Below, piece after piece: positions 34,376-43,970 of a stretch of 64,000 bases of DNA. Numbering within the stretch: position 1 is the first letter of the stretch; every line of letters starts with the position of its first letter. The notes under the pieces are model-generated. The model was not told the DNA's origin and made no database searches. It worked only from the letters and a program-made list of their open reading frames with translations. Both the position numbers and the translations under genes were made by a program. The stretch is from Modicisalibacter sp049808615 (lineage in GTDB: Bacteria > Pseudomonadota > Gammaproteobacteria > Pseudomonadales > Halomonadaceae): NCBI RefSeq assembly GCF_049808615.1, contig NZ_JBNCAN010000011.1:1-64000 (forward strand), written 5' to 3'.

Positions 34376-37300
34376 GTCACGTCGTCGTCTTTTAAAGGGC
34401 GCTGTCGCCGCTGGCGGCGCCGCCACCTTCGCCGTCGGCTATTCCGGCCCGCTGATCAAGATGGGCAAGGGCGTCACCGGCAGTGCCGGAGAAACCCCCA
34501 AGCACAACATCTATGGCAACGCCCTGGCGCCGGAGTATCACGTCGATGCCAAGAGCGGCGAGTTGACGCTGAATCCGGATCAGCGCACCGCCTTCACCAT
34601 CTGCTACGGCTGCACCACCAAGTGCGGCGTGCGGGTCCGGGTGGACAACAACACCGACGAGGTGCTGCGGGTCATCGGCAACCCCTATCACCCCCTCTCC
34701 TCCGAGCCGCACCTGCCCATGAAGACCCCGGTCGCGGAGGCGCTCAGAAGCGTCAGCGGCTATCAAGGGCAGGGGCTGGCCGGGCGTTCTACCGCCTGCG
34801 CCCGGGGCAACGCCATGATGGCCCAGATCACCAGCCCCCATCGCATCACCGACTGCCTGAAGCGGGTTGGCGAGCGCGGCAGCCATCGCTGGGAAAAGAT
34901 TTCCTTCGAGGAATTGATCGAGGAGGTCTGCGAAGGCGGCGATCTGTTCGGCGAGGGCCAAGTGGACGGGCTACGCGCCATTCACAATCATGACGAGCTG
35001 ATCGATCCGGACAATCCGGAATACGGCCCCAAGGCCAATCAGCTATTGATGATGGAGGCCACGGACTACGGCCGCTCCGCACTTTTGAAGCGCTTCGGCA
35101 ACAACGCCTTCGGCACGCGCAACTACGGCCACCACGGCTCCTATTGCGGCCTGGCATTCCGCATGGGCTCCGGCGCCATGATGGACGACCTGGCCAAGAA
35201 CGCCCACACCAAGCCGGACTACGCCAACGCCAAGTTCGCGCTGTTCATCGGCACCGCCCCCAGCCAGGCGGGCAATCCCTTCAAGCGTCAGGGCCGCATG
35301 CTCGCGGAAGCACGCTCTCTGGGCAATCTGGATTACATCGTCATCGATCCGGCGCTGAATGCCACCGCCTCTCACGCTTCCGTAGAGCGCAGCCGCTGGA
35401 TTCCCATTCGTCCGAGTAGCGACAACGCCCTGGCCATGGCGCTGGTGCAGTGGCTGCTCGACCATGAGGCCTACGCCGCGGACTATCTGGCCATTCCAAC
35501 CCAGCAGGCCGCGGAGAGCGCCGGCGAGCTGGGCTACACCAACGCCACGCATCTGGTGATCGAAGATGAGAATCACCCTCGGGTCGGTCACTTCCTGCGC
35601 CGCTCGGATATTGGTGACGCCGAAGCGGACAGCGATGACGACGAGCTGCTGGTCGTCGATACCAACGGTCAGCTCTTGCCCGCCTCCAAGGTGTCCAAGG
35701 CCGCCCTGTTCGTCGAGCGCGAGGTCGAGACCCCGGAAGGTCCGGTACAGGTCAAGAGCAGCCTAACCAAGCTCAAGGACGCCGCCAACGAGCACACTCT
35801 CAAGGAGTATGCGGATTACTGCGGCATTGCCGAGAGCCAGATAAAGCATATCGCCGAGCGTTTTGCCGCCTATGGTCGCGATGCCGTCGTCGACTGCCAC
35901 GGTGGCATGATGTCCGGCAGCGGCTTCTACGCCGCCTACGGCATCCAGATGCTCAACCTGCTGGCGGGCAACATGAACCGTCAGGGCGGCGCGGCCTTGG
36001 GGGCAGGCAAGTTCAATGGCATGGCGGATGGCCCGCGCTACGATCTGGAAAGCTTTCCGGACATGCGCAAGCCCCAGGGCGTGTTCGTCTCCCGTTCGCG
36101 CTTCGCCTACGAGAAGACCTCGGAATACAAGCGCAAGGTGGCGGCGGGCGAAAATCCCTACCCGGCCAAGGCGCCCTGGCGCTCCCTGGCGCCGCCGATC
36201 CTGACTGAGCAGCTAGCATCCGCCTTGGACGGCTATCCGTACCCGCTCAAGGCGGTGATCGGCTGCATGGCCAACCCCTTCTATGGCCAGGCCGGACTAC
36301 CGGGGCTGATCACCGAGAAGTTCAAGAACCCCAGGAACCTGGGCCTGTATGTGGCCATCGACGGCTTCATCAACGAAACCAACCAGTATGCAGACTACAT
36401 CGTGCCGGACTCGGTGATGTATGAAGTCTGGGGGTTCACCGGTGCCTGGAGCGGTGTCGTCAGCAAGATGACCACCGCCTGCTGGCCCGTGGTGGAGCCA
36501 CGCCAGCAGAAGACCGAGGACGGCGAACCGGTCAGCATGGACAGCTTCTTCATCGCCGTGGCCAAGCGTCTGGGTCTGCCGGGATTCGGTGACAACGCCA
36601 TTCCCGGCGCCGATGGCAAGGTCTATCCACTCAACCGCGCCGAGGACTTCTACCTGCGCGCCGCCGCCAACGTTGCCTTCATGAACCAGCCACTCCCGGC
36701 GGCGGATGAAAGCGACATCCAGCACGGTGGCATCGCGCCCCTGCTGCCGAAGATCGAGCAGACCCTGCCCGCGGAGGAACGCGGCCCCGTGGCCTATCTC
36801 TATGCCCGGGGCGGGCGTTTCGAGGATCACAGTGACGCCTACCTGGGCGAGGACAAGCTCAAGAATGCCTGGACCAAGCCGCTTTGCGTCTACAACGCGC
36901 AGGTGGGCACCGCCATCGACAGCCAGACCGGCAACCGCCTGAGCGGCACGCCACGCTATCAAGAGCCGCAGATGAGCGATGGCCGCATGATGCGGGAGGT
37001 GTTCAGCGAAAAGGACTGGCCGCTGCTGGCCTTTTCTTACAAGTCCAACATCATGAACTCCTACGCCATCGGGCTTGAACGGCTACGCATGATCAAGCCC
37101 TACAATCCGGTGCTGATGCATACTGATGACGCCCGGGATCGCGGTATCTCCCATGGCGACACCGTGCGCCTCAAGAGTCCTGGCGGCGAGGCCATCGGGC
37201 TTGCCCTGGTCACGGATGGCGTCATGAAAGGCTCACTCGGTATCGAGCATAGCTACGGCCACACCGAACTTGGCGGCAGCGATCATGTGATCGACGGAGA

Positions 37301-37466
37301 GACGATGGAAGGCGTGGAATGGGTGCGCGCCGGCGTCAACATCAACGATCTCGGCTTTGCCGATCCCACCCGCAAGGTGATGGGTACCTGGCTCGAAGGG
37401 GTCAGTGGCGCCAGTATTCGCCAGGGGCTGCCGATCGAGGTCAGTCGTATCGCGGAAGAGGCATAA
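34368..37466 (+). CDS. ttrA: Tetrathionate reductase-type catalytic subunit, molybdopterin family
   Basis: 1032 residues. Tat signal (SRRRLLKGAVAAGG), then an N-terminal iron-sulfur motif starting ICYGCTTKCGVRV with a later Cys (STACARGNAMM). The active-site region YGHHGSYCGLAFRMGSG offers a Cys as probable metal ligand, as in TtrA and ArrA relatives. The large insertion around residues 370-480 and the C-terminal beta-barrel domain fit a TtrA-sized enzyme. Reduces tetrathionate to thiosulfate with quinol electrons in the family; a related sulfur or arsenic oxyanion cannot be excluded. No ttrRS sensor pair is present; an FNR-type promoter is. Confidence 0.75.
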   Translation: MDKSRRRLLKGAVAAGGAATFAVGYSGPLIKMGKGVTGSAGETPKHNIYGNALAPEYHVDAKSGELTLNPDQRTAFTICYGCTTKCGVRVRVDNNTDEVLRVIGNPYHPLSSEPHLPMKTPVAEALRSVSGYQGQGLAGRSTACARGNAMMAQITSPHRITDCLKRVGERGSHRWEKISFEELIEEVCEGGDLFGEGQVDGLRAIHNHDELIDPDNPEYGPKANQLLMMEATDYGRSALLKRFGNNAFGTRNYGHHGSYCGLAFRMGSGAMMDDLAKNAHTKPDYANAKFALFIGTAPSQAGNPFKRQGRMLAEARSLGNLDYIVIDPALNATASHASVERSRWIPIRPSSDNALAMALVQWLLDHEAYAADYLAIPTQQAAESAGELGYTNATHLVIEDENHPRVGHFLRRSDIGDAEADSDDDELLVVDTNGQLLPASKVSKAALFVEREVETPEGPVQVKSSLTKLKDAANEHTLKEYADYCGIAESQIKHIAERFAAYGRDAVVDCHGGMMSGSGFYAAYGIQMLNLLAGNMNRQGGAALGAGKFNGMADGPRYDLESFPDMRKPQGVFVSRSRFAYEKTSEYKRKVAAGENPYPAKAPWRSLAPPILTEQLASALDGYPYPLKAVIGCMANPFYGQAGLPGLITEKFKNPRNLGLYVAIDGFINETNQYADYIVPDSVMYEVWGFTGAWSGVVSKMTTACWPVVEPRQQKTEDGEPVSMDSFFIAVAKRLGLPGFGDNAIPGADGKVYPLNRAEDFYLRAAANVAFMNQPLPAADESDIQHGGIAPLLPKIEQTLPAEERGPVAYLYARGGRFEDHSDAYLGEDKLKNAWTKPLCVYNAQVGTAIDSQTGNRLSGTPRYQEPQMSDGRMMREVFSEKDWPLLAFSYKSNIMNSYAIGLERLRMIKPYNPVLMHTDDARDRGISHGDTVRLKSPGGEAIGLALVTDGVMKGSLGIEHSYGHTELGGSDHVIDGETMEGVEWVRAGVNINDLGFADPTRKVMGTWLEGVSGASIRQGLPIEVSRIAEEA

Positions 37467-37485
37467 GATGTTTTGAAGTAGCTTC

Positions 37486-37509
37486 AAGGCGGCCCAAGGG
37501 TCGCCTTTT
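37486..37509 (+). terminator. Intrinsic terminator after ttrA
   Basis: Ten-pair stem with one G-T wobble (AAGGCGGCCC against GGGTCGCCTT), two-base loop, then TTTT. Starts 20 bases past the ttrA stop. Confidence 0.8.
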
Positions 37510-37590
37510 GGTTTGTCTGGCTTTGCAATTTTCGGGCTTTCGCAAATTTGCCATACTAGCGCCATCCAAACGATCAATGACCTCAGCCCT

Positions 37591-38376
37591 ATGCCGCATC
37601 TAGTGACTCACCGCCCGCGGGTTTCCAACCTGAAATCCTCTAATCCAAAAAGCACCTCACACAAGCTCTGGGAGACGATCAACGCCTTCAGCTACAAGCT
37701 GGGGGGATTGGCTTTCGTCTTCGGTAGCGTCTTTTTCTTTCCGGCACTCTCGCAGTATCTGGTCATCGGCGACTGGCTGTTCTTTGCCGGCTCGCTGCTT
37801 TATCTGCTGGTGACGGGCCATGATCTGCTCGAGGTGCTCAAATATTGGCGCATGCACAGCACACGGACCTTCGCCGATCATATCGAGTACATAGCGGCCT
37901 GGTCCTATGTACTTGGCTCGATACTGTTCACGGTGGGCAGCCTATGCTTTCTTCCCTCCCTGGAAGCCGTCGCGCTTGGCAGCTGGTGCTTCATCATTGG
38001 CTCGGTGCTGTTCGTGATCGGCGGCTTCGCGAACCTGCTGCAGGTAGTCGAGGCGCCGTCGATGATCTACATGCAGCTGTTCAACGTCACCGTGGCCCAG
38101 TTTATCCTGGGTTCGGGATTGTTCACGATCGCCTCGATTCCTTATCTCTGGCAACTCGACGCCGCCGCAGAGCGGCAAGTGACAACCCTTGCAGCGTCAT
38201 CGTTTCTGTTCGCCAGCATGCTGTTCTTCGTCGGCGGCGTATGCATTTACTACCGCAAGCTGGTGGAGAAAAAGCTCGAGGCTTTCTGCCATGCTAACGG
38301 ACTAGGCACAATGTTCATCAGTGCACTGCGCAAAGAGGACGATGTGGCAAGTCGCGAAAATTCGTCATCACGCTAG
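37591..38376 (+). CDS. YrhK-domain membrane protein
   Basis: 261 residues with six to seven membrane segments arranged as repeats of a GSxxFxxGSxxF-like pattern (FVFGSVFFFPALSQY, then LGSILFTVGSLCFLPSL and ILGSGLFTIASIPYLW), matching YrhK-like domains. Function unknown. The start (MPHLVTH) is uncertain because no ribosome site is visible and the frame stays open upstream to 37513. Probably monocistronic after the ttr terminator. Confidence 0.65.
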   Translation: MPHLVTHRPRVSNLKSSNPKSTSHKLWETINAFSYKLGGLAFVFGSVFFFPALSQYLVIGDWLFFAGSLLYLLVTGHDLLEVLKYWRMHSTRTFADHIEYIAAWSYVLGSILFTVGSLCFLPSLEAVALGSWCFIIGSVLFVIGGFANLLQVVEAPSMIYMQLFNVTVAQFILGSGLFTIASIPYLWQLDAAAERQVTTLAASSFLFASMLFFVGGVCIYYRKLVEKKLEAFCHANGLGTMFISALRKEDDVASRENSSSR

Positions 38377-38396
38377 GTTTCCACGTTTACGCTCGT

Positions 38397-38966
38397 TCAT
38401 GAACGACCGCCGCGCCGAAACCCTGCCTGTATGGGCTTCAGCATGAAGGCGATGCCGTCAGGGTCCATGTCCTGCGGATCGAAATAGCCATCCAGCGACT
38501 CGAGCAGCATCTGGCCATGCTCGTCATCCTGCCCCGCGACTGCTGCCTTGAGTGCCTCGAAGCCGGGAAGACCGCCAATATCCTCCGGCGGGCAGGCCAT
38601 GGCGCCACCCAGCAGACGCGGGCAGGGATTGGTCTCGGGCAACCCGCTTTCCTCCACCAGGATGCGATGCTCCCAGCCATCACCGAAATCGTAAAGATAA
38701 CGCAACTCACTGTCGGCGAGTCGCGGTAGAAAGGTGTTCAACTTGGCATTGCGCGCCAGCGCAATATCACGATCCGCGAAGTCGTCCGGCTCACCGTAAT
38801 AGCGGCCATTACACTCGAACTCGTACAGATGGCAGTCATGCCAGCCCATGACAGCCTGGATCACCTCATGCAGACGATGCAGGTTGATCTGCTGCGGCAC
38901 CAACAGGCTGCGCCAGACCAAAGGCTGGGTATCAAGCAATTCAATACGTAAACGCGTATCAGGCAT
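38397..38966 (-). CDS. Plasmid pRiA4b Orf3-like protein
   Basis: 189 residues with the family pattern: LRIELLDTQPLVWRSLLVPQ, LHEVIQAVMGWHDCHLYEF, then LRYLYDFGDGWEHRILVE and CPPEDIGGLPGFE. Often found with mobile elements but also in chromosomes; function unknown. Start at 38966 has a clear AAGGAGGG site. Stands alone, convergent with the YrhK gene. Confidence 0.8.
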   Translation of the reverse strand: MPDTRLRIELLDTQPLVWRSLLVPQQINLHRLHEVIQAVMGWHDCHLYEFECNGRYYGEPDDFADRDIALARNAKLNTFLPRLADSELRYLYDFGDGWEHRILVEESGLPETNPCPRLLGGAMACPPEDIGGLPGFEALKAAVAGQDDEHGQMLLESLDGYFDPQDMDPDGIAFMLKPIQAGFRRGGRS

Positions 38967-39032
38967 GATCCCTCCTTCGCCTATCATCGAGTGCATATCA
39001 ATCTGCTTGTCAGTCTTGTACTAGTCACTTAC

Positions 39033-39419
39033 CTACACTCGACGAATCGGACCAGGGTATTGCGCCACCAGATCATCCATCGTCAGCAGCAAAAAGCCTT
39101 CGAATTCCGCCTGGGCGACAAGAATCCGATCGAATGGATCCTTGTGGATGGGCGGCAAGTGAGCAATCGCAAGTGTATGTTGAGACGCGATCGGCAGCTC
39201 TCGGTAACCATTCTCTATAAGGTTACGACGAAGCAGATGGGCATCCACGTTAAAATCCGGGCGCTGCAATCCATTCTTTATAACGATTTCCCAAACGCTG
39301 GCGGCGCTAAAGTACAGGCTGTTATCGCGATCCTCCACAAGCTCCAGCGCCTCGACAGACAATCGCTGCGGCTCTCCCGCCGCCCAGAGGAGAATATGCG
39401 TATCGAGAAGGAGGTTCAC
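39033..39419 (-). CDS. PIN-domain toxin (VapC-like)
   Basis: 128 residues. PIN fold acidic residues are visible: LLLDTHILLWAAG, SVWEIVIK, PFDRILVAQA and LLTMDDLV. Family members are ribonucleases that cut tRNA or rRNA when released from their antitoxin. GTG start, two bases after the antitoxin stop, with a GGAGG site within the antitoxin end: coupled translation in antitoxin-toxin order. Confidence 0.85.
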   Translation of the reverse strand: MNLLLDTHILLWAAGEPQRLSVEALELVEDRDNSLYFSAASVWEIVIKNGLQRPDFNVDAHLLRRNLIENGYRELPIASQHTLAIAHLPPIHKDPFDRILVAQAEFEGFLLLTMDDLVAQYPGPIRRV

Positions 39420-39420
39420 A

Positions 39421-39660
39421 CTAGCCTCCAAACAGTTCGGAAATGTCTTGCTCACCCATACGATCGAAGTCTTCAGGCACCTTGAACTCCCCTTTCAAGA
39501 AGCCCAGCCGGCGCTCCTTACCCGGTTCGGGACTATCGATGGCGGTGACACGGGCCAGTGGCTTACCCGCTTTTGCAATAATGAAGGGCTCCCCTTTCGC
39601 GGCCTTTTCCACGAGCTGCGAAAGACGGGTTTTGGCGTCATGCATGTTGACGATTTCCAT
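39421..39660 (-). CDS. Phd/YefM-family antitoxin
   Basis: 79 residues: MEIVNMHDAKTRLSQLVEKA at the N-terminus (DNA-binding Phd fold), IIAKAGKPLARV, and an acidic, flexible C-terminus that should bind the PIN toxin. Ribosome site AGGAAG. Represses its own operon in related systems. Confidence 0.85.
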   Translation of the reverse strand: MEIVNMHDAKTRLSQLVEKAAKGEPFIIAKAGKPLARVTAIDSPEPGKERRLGFLKGEFKVPEDFDRMGEQDISELFGG

Positions 39661-39808
39661 GATCAGCTTCCTATAACTGGTAAAGCTTAGTCCATAGAAC
39701 TTAGTTTGATCTGAACTGTATTCTGCTGGCTTCCTTTCTGCAAATCCAGCTCAACGCCAGGCTGCAGCGGACAATGCCATCGCAAGCACTGGCGGGAAGC
39801 AGAATCCA

Positions 39809-40699
39809 TCAACCGGCACTGCGTGAAAACAGTCGACCACTCAAACGCCCGCTGCCCACCAGCATCCCCAGCGTGATCAGCCCGGCGGCCAGCGCCAGCA
39901 GCGGGGTTGCCTCGGCGTATCCGGTCAGGATCAACACCACCGTAGACAACAGCGGCGTGAAATAGGCCAGCAGTCCCAACAGACGCAGGTCGCCATGCTT
40001 GACGCCCACATCCCAGGTGAAGAAGGCGCTGCCCACCGGCCCCAGGCCTAAACCAAGCACCCCGAGCCAGCCGAGGCCTTGCGGCAGGCGCGTCGGCTCG
40101 AAGAACCAATGGCAGAGCGCCGCGAGCAGCGCCGTAACCAAACAAAAGCCGCCTACCGCTGCGGTGGGCACACTGCGGGTCGCCCTTGAAAGCACCGAAT
40201 AGCCGCTCCATACGAAGGCACAGGCAAACGCCGCCGCATAACCCAGCGTATTGCCCCCGACATTCACGTCGCCGCCCACCAGCAAGGCCGCCCCGCTGAA
40301 GCCCAGGAGGCTGCCGATCACATGAATGAGGCGCAGCCGTTCACCGGGCAGCAGCGCCACGAAGATCACGATCAACAGCGGCCATAGATAGCTGATCAGC
40401 CCGGCATTGGCCGGCGGCGCATTCTGCTGGGCGATGAAATAGAGCGCGTGGTAGCCGAACAACCCACCGACGCCCAGCGCCCATATCGCAGGCGGCTGCT
40501 TGAAGGATGCGAATAGCGATTCGCCACGCAGGCTCAACCAGGCTGCAAAACAGATAAAGGCGATGCCGAAGGCCAGCGCGGTAAGCAGAAATGGCGGCAC
40601 CGGCCCGGCCAGTTGGGTCAGCGCTGCCAGCAGCGCCCAGTTGAGCACCGTGGTAGCACCGATGGCGGTAGCACGATTGTCGGGGATGGATTGCGTCAT
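39809..40699 (-). CDS. DMT-superfamily (EamA) exporter, YddG-like
   Basis: 296 residues with ten membrane segments in two EamA repeats. Sequence such as YFIAQQNAPPANAGLISYLW and LGPVGSAFFTWDVGVKHGDLR resembles aromatic amino acid exporters of the YddG group. Substrate is not proven. ATG at 40699 chosen; a TTG four codons earlier is possible. Downstream of the AraC regulator on the same strand (81-base gap), which may control it. Confidence 0.75.
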   Translation of the reverse strand: MTQSIPDNRATAIGATTVLNWALLAALTQLAGPVPPFLLTALAFGIAFICFAAWLSLRGESLFASFKQPPAIWALGVGGLFGYHALYFIAQQNAPPANAGLISYLWPLLIVIFVALLPGERLRLIHVIGSLLGFSGAALLVGGDVNVGGNTLGYAAAFACAFVWSGYSVLSRATRSVPTAAVGGFCLVTALLAALCHWFFEPTRLPQGLGWLGVLGLGLGPVGSAFFTWDVGVKHGDLRLLGLLAYFTPLLSTVVLILTGYAEATPLLALAAGLITLGMLVGSGRLSGRLFSRSAG

Positions 40700-40780
40700 G
40701 ATTCTCGCCAACAGAGGGACTGCTGCAGAGCCTGCCGCTAGTCGACGGTCATGACTTGTAGAATCCTGACCAATGGATCG

Positions 40781-41506
40781 TTATTCCATGAGTCGAAGGA
40801 TGCCGCGCCAATCGCGGGGCGAACAACCGTGCTGCTGCCGGAAGCTGCGCGAGAAGTGCGCCGCGTCTGCAAAACCGCAAGCCAATGCGATCTCGGTCAA
40901 GGAACCCTTGGTTTCACGCATTAGATGGCGGGCACGCTCAAGACGCCGAGCGATCAGCCAGTTATGCGGCGTCTGTCCGGTCAGAGCGCGAAACTGCCGC
41001 GCGAACACCGCCTCGGCAAGATGACAACAGGCAGCCATCTCGTTGACACGCCAGGGATGGGCTAAATCTGCCTTGATGGCCGATAGCAACCGGATCAGTC
41101 TCAGGCGCGGTGCCATCACTTTGGCACCAGTATCGGCCAAGGCTTCATGCAGCCAACTCAGCAACTCAGTGGAACCGGCAGTGGTGAGTCTCGGGCCGTT
41201 TGCGACTAATGCCGGGGCCAGTCGGCGTGGCATATGGTTCGTCGCTATATCCAGCTCCAGTGACTCACACCAGGTGACCGGCAGATCCAGCGTCAGGCAA
41301 TCGTTATCACGCAATGCCAAATAATGGTGTTGCTCACCGGCAGCGATGGGTACCAGCACACCGGCCGTCACTCGCGAACCACGGCCATCGGTCTCGAGCT
41401 CAACGTTACCGCTCAGCCCTAGCAACAGCTGATGAAAGTCGTGACGATCGGTGAGCACCCGGTCCGGATAGGCACGCACTTCAACGACGGGCCGTGAGGC
41501 AATCAT
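40781..41506 (-). CDS. AraC-family transcriptional regulator
   Basis: 241 residues: a cupin-like N-terminal sensor (HQLLLGLSGNVELETDGRGS, then PIAAGEQHHYLAL) and a C-terminal double HTH (VNEMAACCHLAEAVFARQFR, then LTEIALACGFADAAHFSRSF and GCSPRDWR). Overlaps the phosphodiesterase gene by 4 bases. May regulate the exporter gene just downstream. Confidence 0.85.
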   Translation of the reverse strand: MIASRPVVEVRAYPDRVLTDRHDFHQLLLGLSGNVELETDGRGSRVTAGVLVPIAAGEQHHYLALRDNDCLTLDLPVTWCESLELDIATNHMPRRLAPALVANGPRLTTAGSTELLSWLHEALADTGAKVMAPRLRLIRLLSAIKADLAHPWRVNEMAACCHLAEAVFARQFRALTGQTPHNWLIARRLERARHLMRETKGSLTEIALACGFADAAHFSRSFRQQHGCSPRDWRGILRLME

Positions 41507-42000
41507 GACGATTTCACATCGAGCGGCTGATGAATGATCGCACCGCGTAAGCCGCGTTCATCCGCCCATAATTTGCCGAGGGTAATCGGCAGCTTGAAAC
41601 GACGCCGACCGCCACCGCCGGGATTGAACAGCAGCCGACCGCCCCGCCATTCGTTACGGGGTTTGTGGGAATGGCCGTGCAGCACCGCATCGCAGGGCGT
41701 GCTCGCATCTAAATCGGCGATGTCATGCACCAGATGCAGCCGCCAGCCGTTGACCTCCAGATTCTGGACCCAGGGGATATCTTCGGCCCACTCTTGCGTA
41801 TCGATATTCCCCCGCACGATGTAGAGTGGCGCCAACTCGGCAAGCCGTTCGAGGATGAACGGCTTGCCCACATCGCCCAGGTGCAGAATCAACGCGCAAT
41901 CCTGGAGCAGGATGAGCGCTTCGTCGCGTAGCGTGCCGTGGGTATCGGCGATCACGCCAATCGGCGAATCGCTTTCAAACCGTGGCATGTCCTGTAACAT
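41503..42000 (-). CDS. YfcE/MJ0936-type metallophosphoesterase
   Basis: 165 residues: metal-binding motifs IGVIADTHG, ILHLGDVG, VRGNID and VLHGHSHKPR with a following FNPGGGGRRR. Hydrolyses phosphodiesters; physiological substrate unknown. Start MLQDMPRF at 42000 has a GGGAGCG site; the frame upstream to 42159 lacks coding character. Translationally coupled to the AraC gene downstream. Confidence 0.85.
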   Translation of the reverse strand: MLQDMPRFESDSPIGVIADTHGTLRDEALILLQDCALILHLGDVGKPFILERLAELAPLYIVRGNIDTQEWAEDIPWVQNLEVNGWRLHLVHDIADLDASTPCDAVLHGHSHKPRNEWRGGRLLFNPGGGGRRRFKLPITLGKLWADERGLRGAIIHQPLDVKSS

Positions 42001-42184
42001 CACGCGCTCCCGGGCTTTTATTACCTGCCACACAAGAAATAACCGAGCGAAATAAGCGGGCGTCGCTACGTCGCAAGGCGCGCGGCGCACAGAAAACGAG
42101 ACATAACGGGGTGTTAGGCAAGTTTTCGATCGGACTGGCGCACCAGCACCGCGCAACACAGCGATTCGTTCGCGCAGGTATTTA

Positions 42185-43873
42185 TTATACCGGCAGATCG
42201 GTGACCGCCCCCGTCGACGCCGAACTCACCGTCCGCGCATACTTGGCCAGCACACCCCGGGTATAGCGCGGTGCGGGTTGTTTCCAGTTGGCGCGACGAC
42301 GCTCGAATTCCTGATCGTCGATATGCACGTCGATGGTATCCGCTTCGGCGTCGATGGTGATCTCGTCGCCATCCTCCACCAGCGCCAGTGGCCCGCCCTC
42401 GAAGGCCTCCGGTGACACATGCCCGACCACGAAGCCGTGACTGCCGCCGGAGAATCGTCCGTCGGTGATCAAGGCCACATCGTTGCCCAAGCCCTGACCC
42501 ATGATCGCCGAGGTCGGGGTGAGCATTTCGCGCATGCCCGGGCCGCCCTTGGGGCCTTCGTAGCGAATCACCACCACATCGCCGGCCACCACGTCGCCGG
42601 CGTTGATGCGCGCCTGGGCCTCCTCCTCGGAGCCGAACACCTTGGCTCGGCCGGAAAAGCGCGTGCCCTCCTTACCGGTGATCTTGGCCACCGCACCCTC
42701 TGGCGCCAGGTTGCCGTAGAGAATACGCAGATGGCTCTCGCTCTTGATCGGCTTGTCCAGCGGCTGGATGATCTGCTGATCGCTCGGATAAGGGGCGACA
42801 TCCGCCAGGTTCTCGGCCAGCGTCTTGCCGGTGACGGTCATGCATTCACCGTGCAGAAGGCCCGCATCGAGCAGCATCTTCATCAACGGCTGGATGCCGC
42901 CGATGGCGACCAGCTCACTCATCATGTAATGACCGCTGGGGCGCAGATCCGCCACTACCGGCACGCGCCGGCCGATACGGGTGAAATCGTCCAGCGTCAG
43001 CTCGACGCCGATGGCGTTGGCCATGGCGATCAGGTGCAGCACCGCATTGGTGGAGCCTCCGAGGGAAATCACCACGGTGATGGCATTCTCGAAGGCTTCG
43101 CGGGTCATGATGTCGCTGGGCTTCAGATCACGATCGAGCAGTTCGAGCACGGCGGCGCCAGCGGCACGGCAATCGTCTCGCTTGTTCTGGGATACCGCAT
43201 TCTGGGCCGAGCTATTGGGCAGGCTCATGCCCAATGCCTCGATGGCGGACGCCATGGTGTTGGCGGTATACATGCCGCCGCAGGAGCCAGGCCCGGGAAC
43301 CGCCGTCTCCTCGATCTGCTTGAGTTCGATCAGTTCCATATCGCCCTTGGCATGCGCGCCCATGGCCTCGAACACCGAGACCAGATCGGTATGGTTCGCC
43401 CCGGGCAGGATGGTGCCGCCGTAGACGAACACGCTGGGCCGGTCGAGCCGCGCCAGTCCGATCAGGCAGCCCGGCATGTTCTTGTCGCAGCCGCCGATGG
43501 CCACCACCCCATCGAAGCCCTCGCAGCCGGCCACGGTCTCGATGGAGTCGGCGATCACTTCCCGGGAGACCAGGGAATACTTCATGCCCTCGGTGCCGTT
43601 GGCGATGCCATCCGAGATGGTAATGGTGTTGAAGATCACCCCCTTGCCGCCGGCACTATCGGCACCCTGGCGCGCATCCTCGGCCAGTTCGTTGATGTGG
43701 CTGTTGCAGGGCGTGACCTGGCTCCAGGTAGAGGCGATACCCACCTGGGGCTTGGTGAAATCCTCATCGCTGAAGCCCACCGCGCGCAGCATGGATCGGC
43801 TGGCGGACTTGCCAATGCCATCGACGACTTGACTGGAATAACGACGACGCTTGTCCTGCTGTTGCTCGCTCAT
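42185..43873 (-). CDS. ilvD: Dihydroxy-acid dehydratase
   Basis: 562 residues. Third common step of valine and isoleucine synthesis. Motifs: GIASTWSQVTPCNSHI with the first cluster Cys, IGGCDKNMPGCLIGLARLDRPS and GPGSCGGMYTANTMASA, then GLGNDVALITDGRFSGGSHG. Length suits the [2Fe-2S]/[4Fe-4S] IlvD rather than Edd. Start at MSEQQQDK (GGAG upstream); the open frame upstream to 44029 lacks support. Not part of an ilv operon here. Confidence 0.9.
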   Translation of the reverse strand: MSEQQQDKRRRYSSQVVDGIGKSASRSMLRAVGFSDEDFTKPQVGIASTWSQVTPCNSHINELAEDARQGADSAGGKGVIFNTITISDGIANGTEGMKYSLVSREVIADSIETVAGCEGFDGVVAIGGCDKNMPGCLIGLARLDRPSVFVYGGTILPGANHTDLVSVFEAMGAHAKGDMELIELKQIEETAVPGPGSCGGMYTANTMASAIEALGMSLPNSSAQNAVSQNKRDDCRAAGAAVLELLDRDLKPSDIMTREAFENAITVVISLGGSTNAVLHLIAMANAIGVELTLDDFTRIGRRVPVVADLRPSGHYMMSELVAIGGIQPLMKMLLDAGLLHGECMTVTGKTLAENLADVAPYPSDQQIIQPLDKPIKSESHLRILYGNLAPEGAVAKITGKEGTRFSGRAKVFGSEEEAQARINAGDVVAGDVVVIRYEGPKGGPGMREMLTPTSAIMGQGLGNDVALITDGRFSGGSHGFVVGHVSPEAFEGGPLALVEDGDEITIDAEADTIDVHIDDQEFERRRANWKQPAPRYTRGVLAKYARTVSSASTGAVTDLPV

Positions 43874-43970
43874 GGCCCGGGCTCCGCGGTGGCATGTGTT
43901 TGTGGGCATCGATTTTGGAAGCAAGCGCCAACGGTTGCAACATCCGGCGATACAATGGTGAACCGGATGG

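Noticed and set aside
42001..42184. Possible second MITE or degenerate copy before the phosphodiesterase gene
   Set aside because: Some short words resemble the interior of the crtY-crtI element, but no terminal repeats or target duplication could be found.
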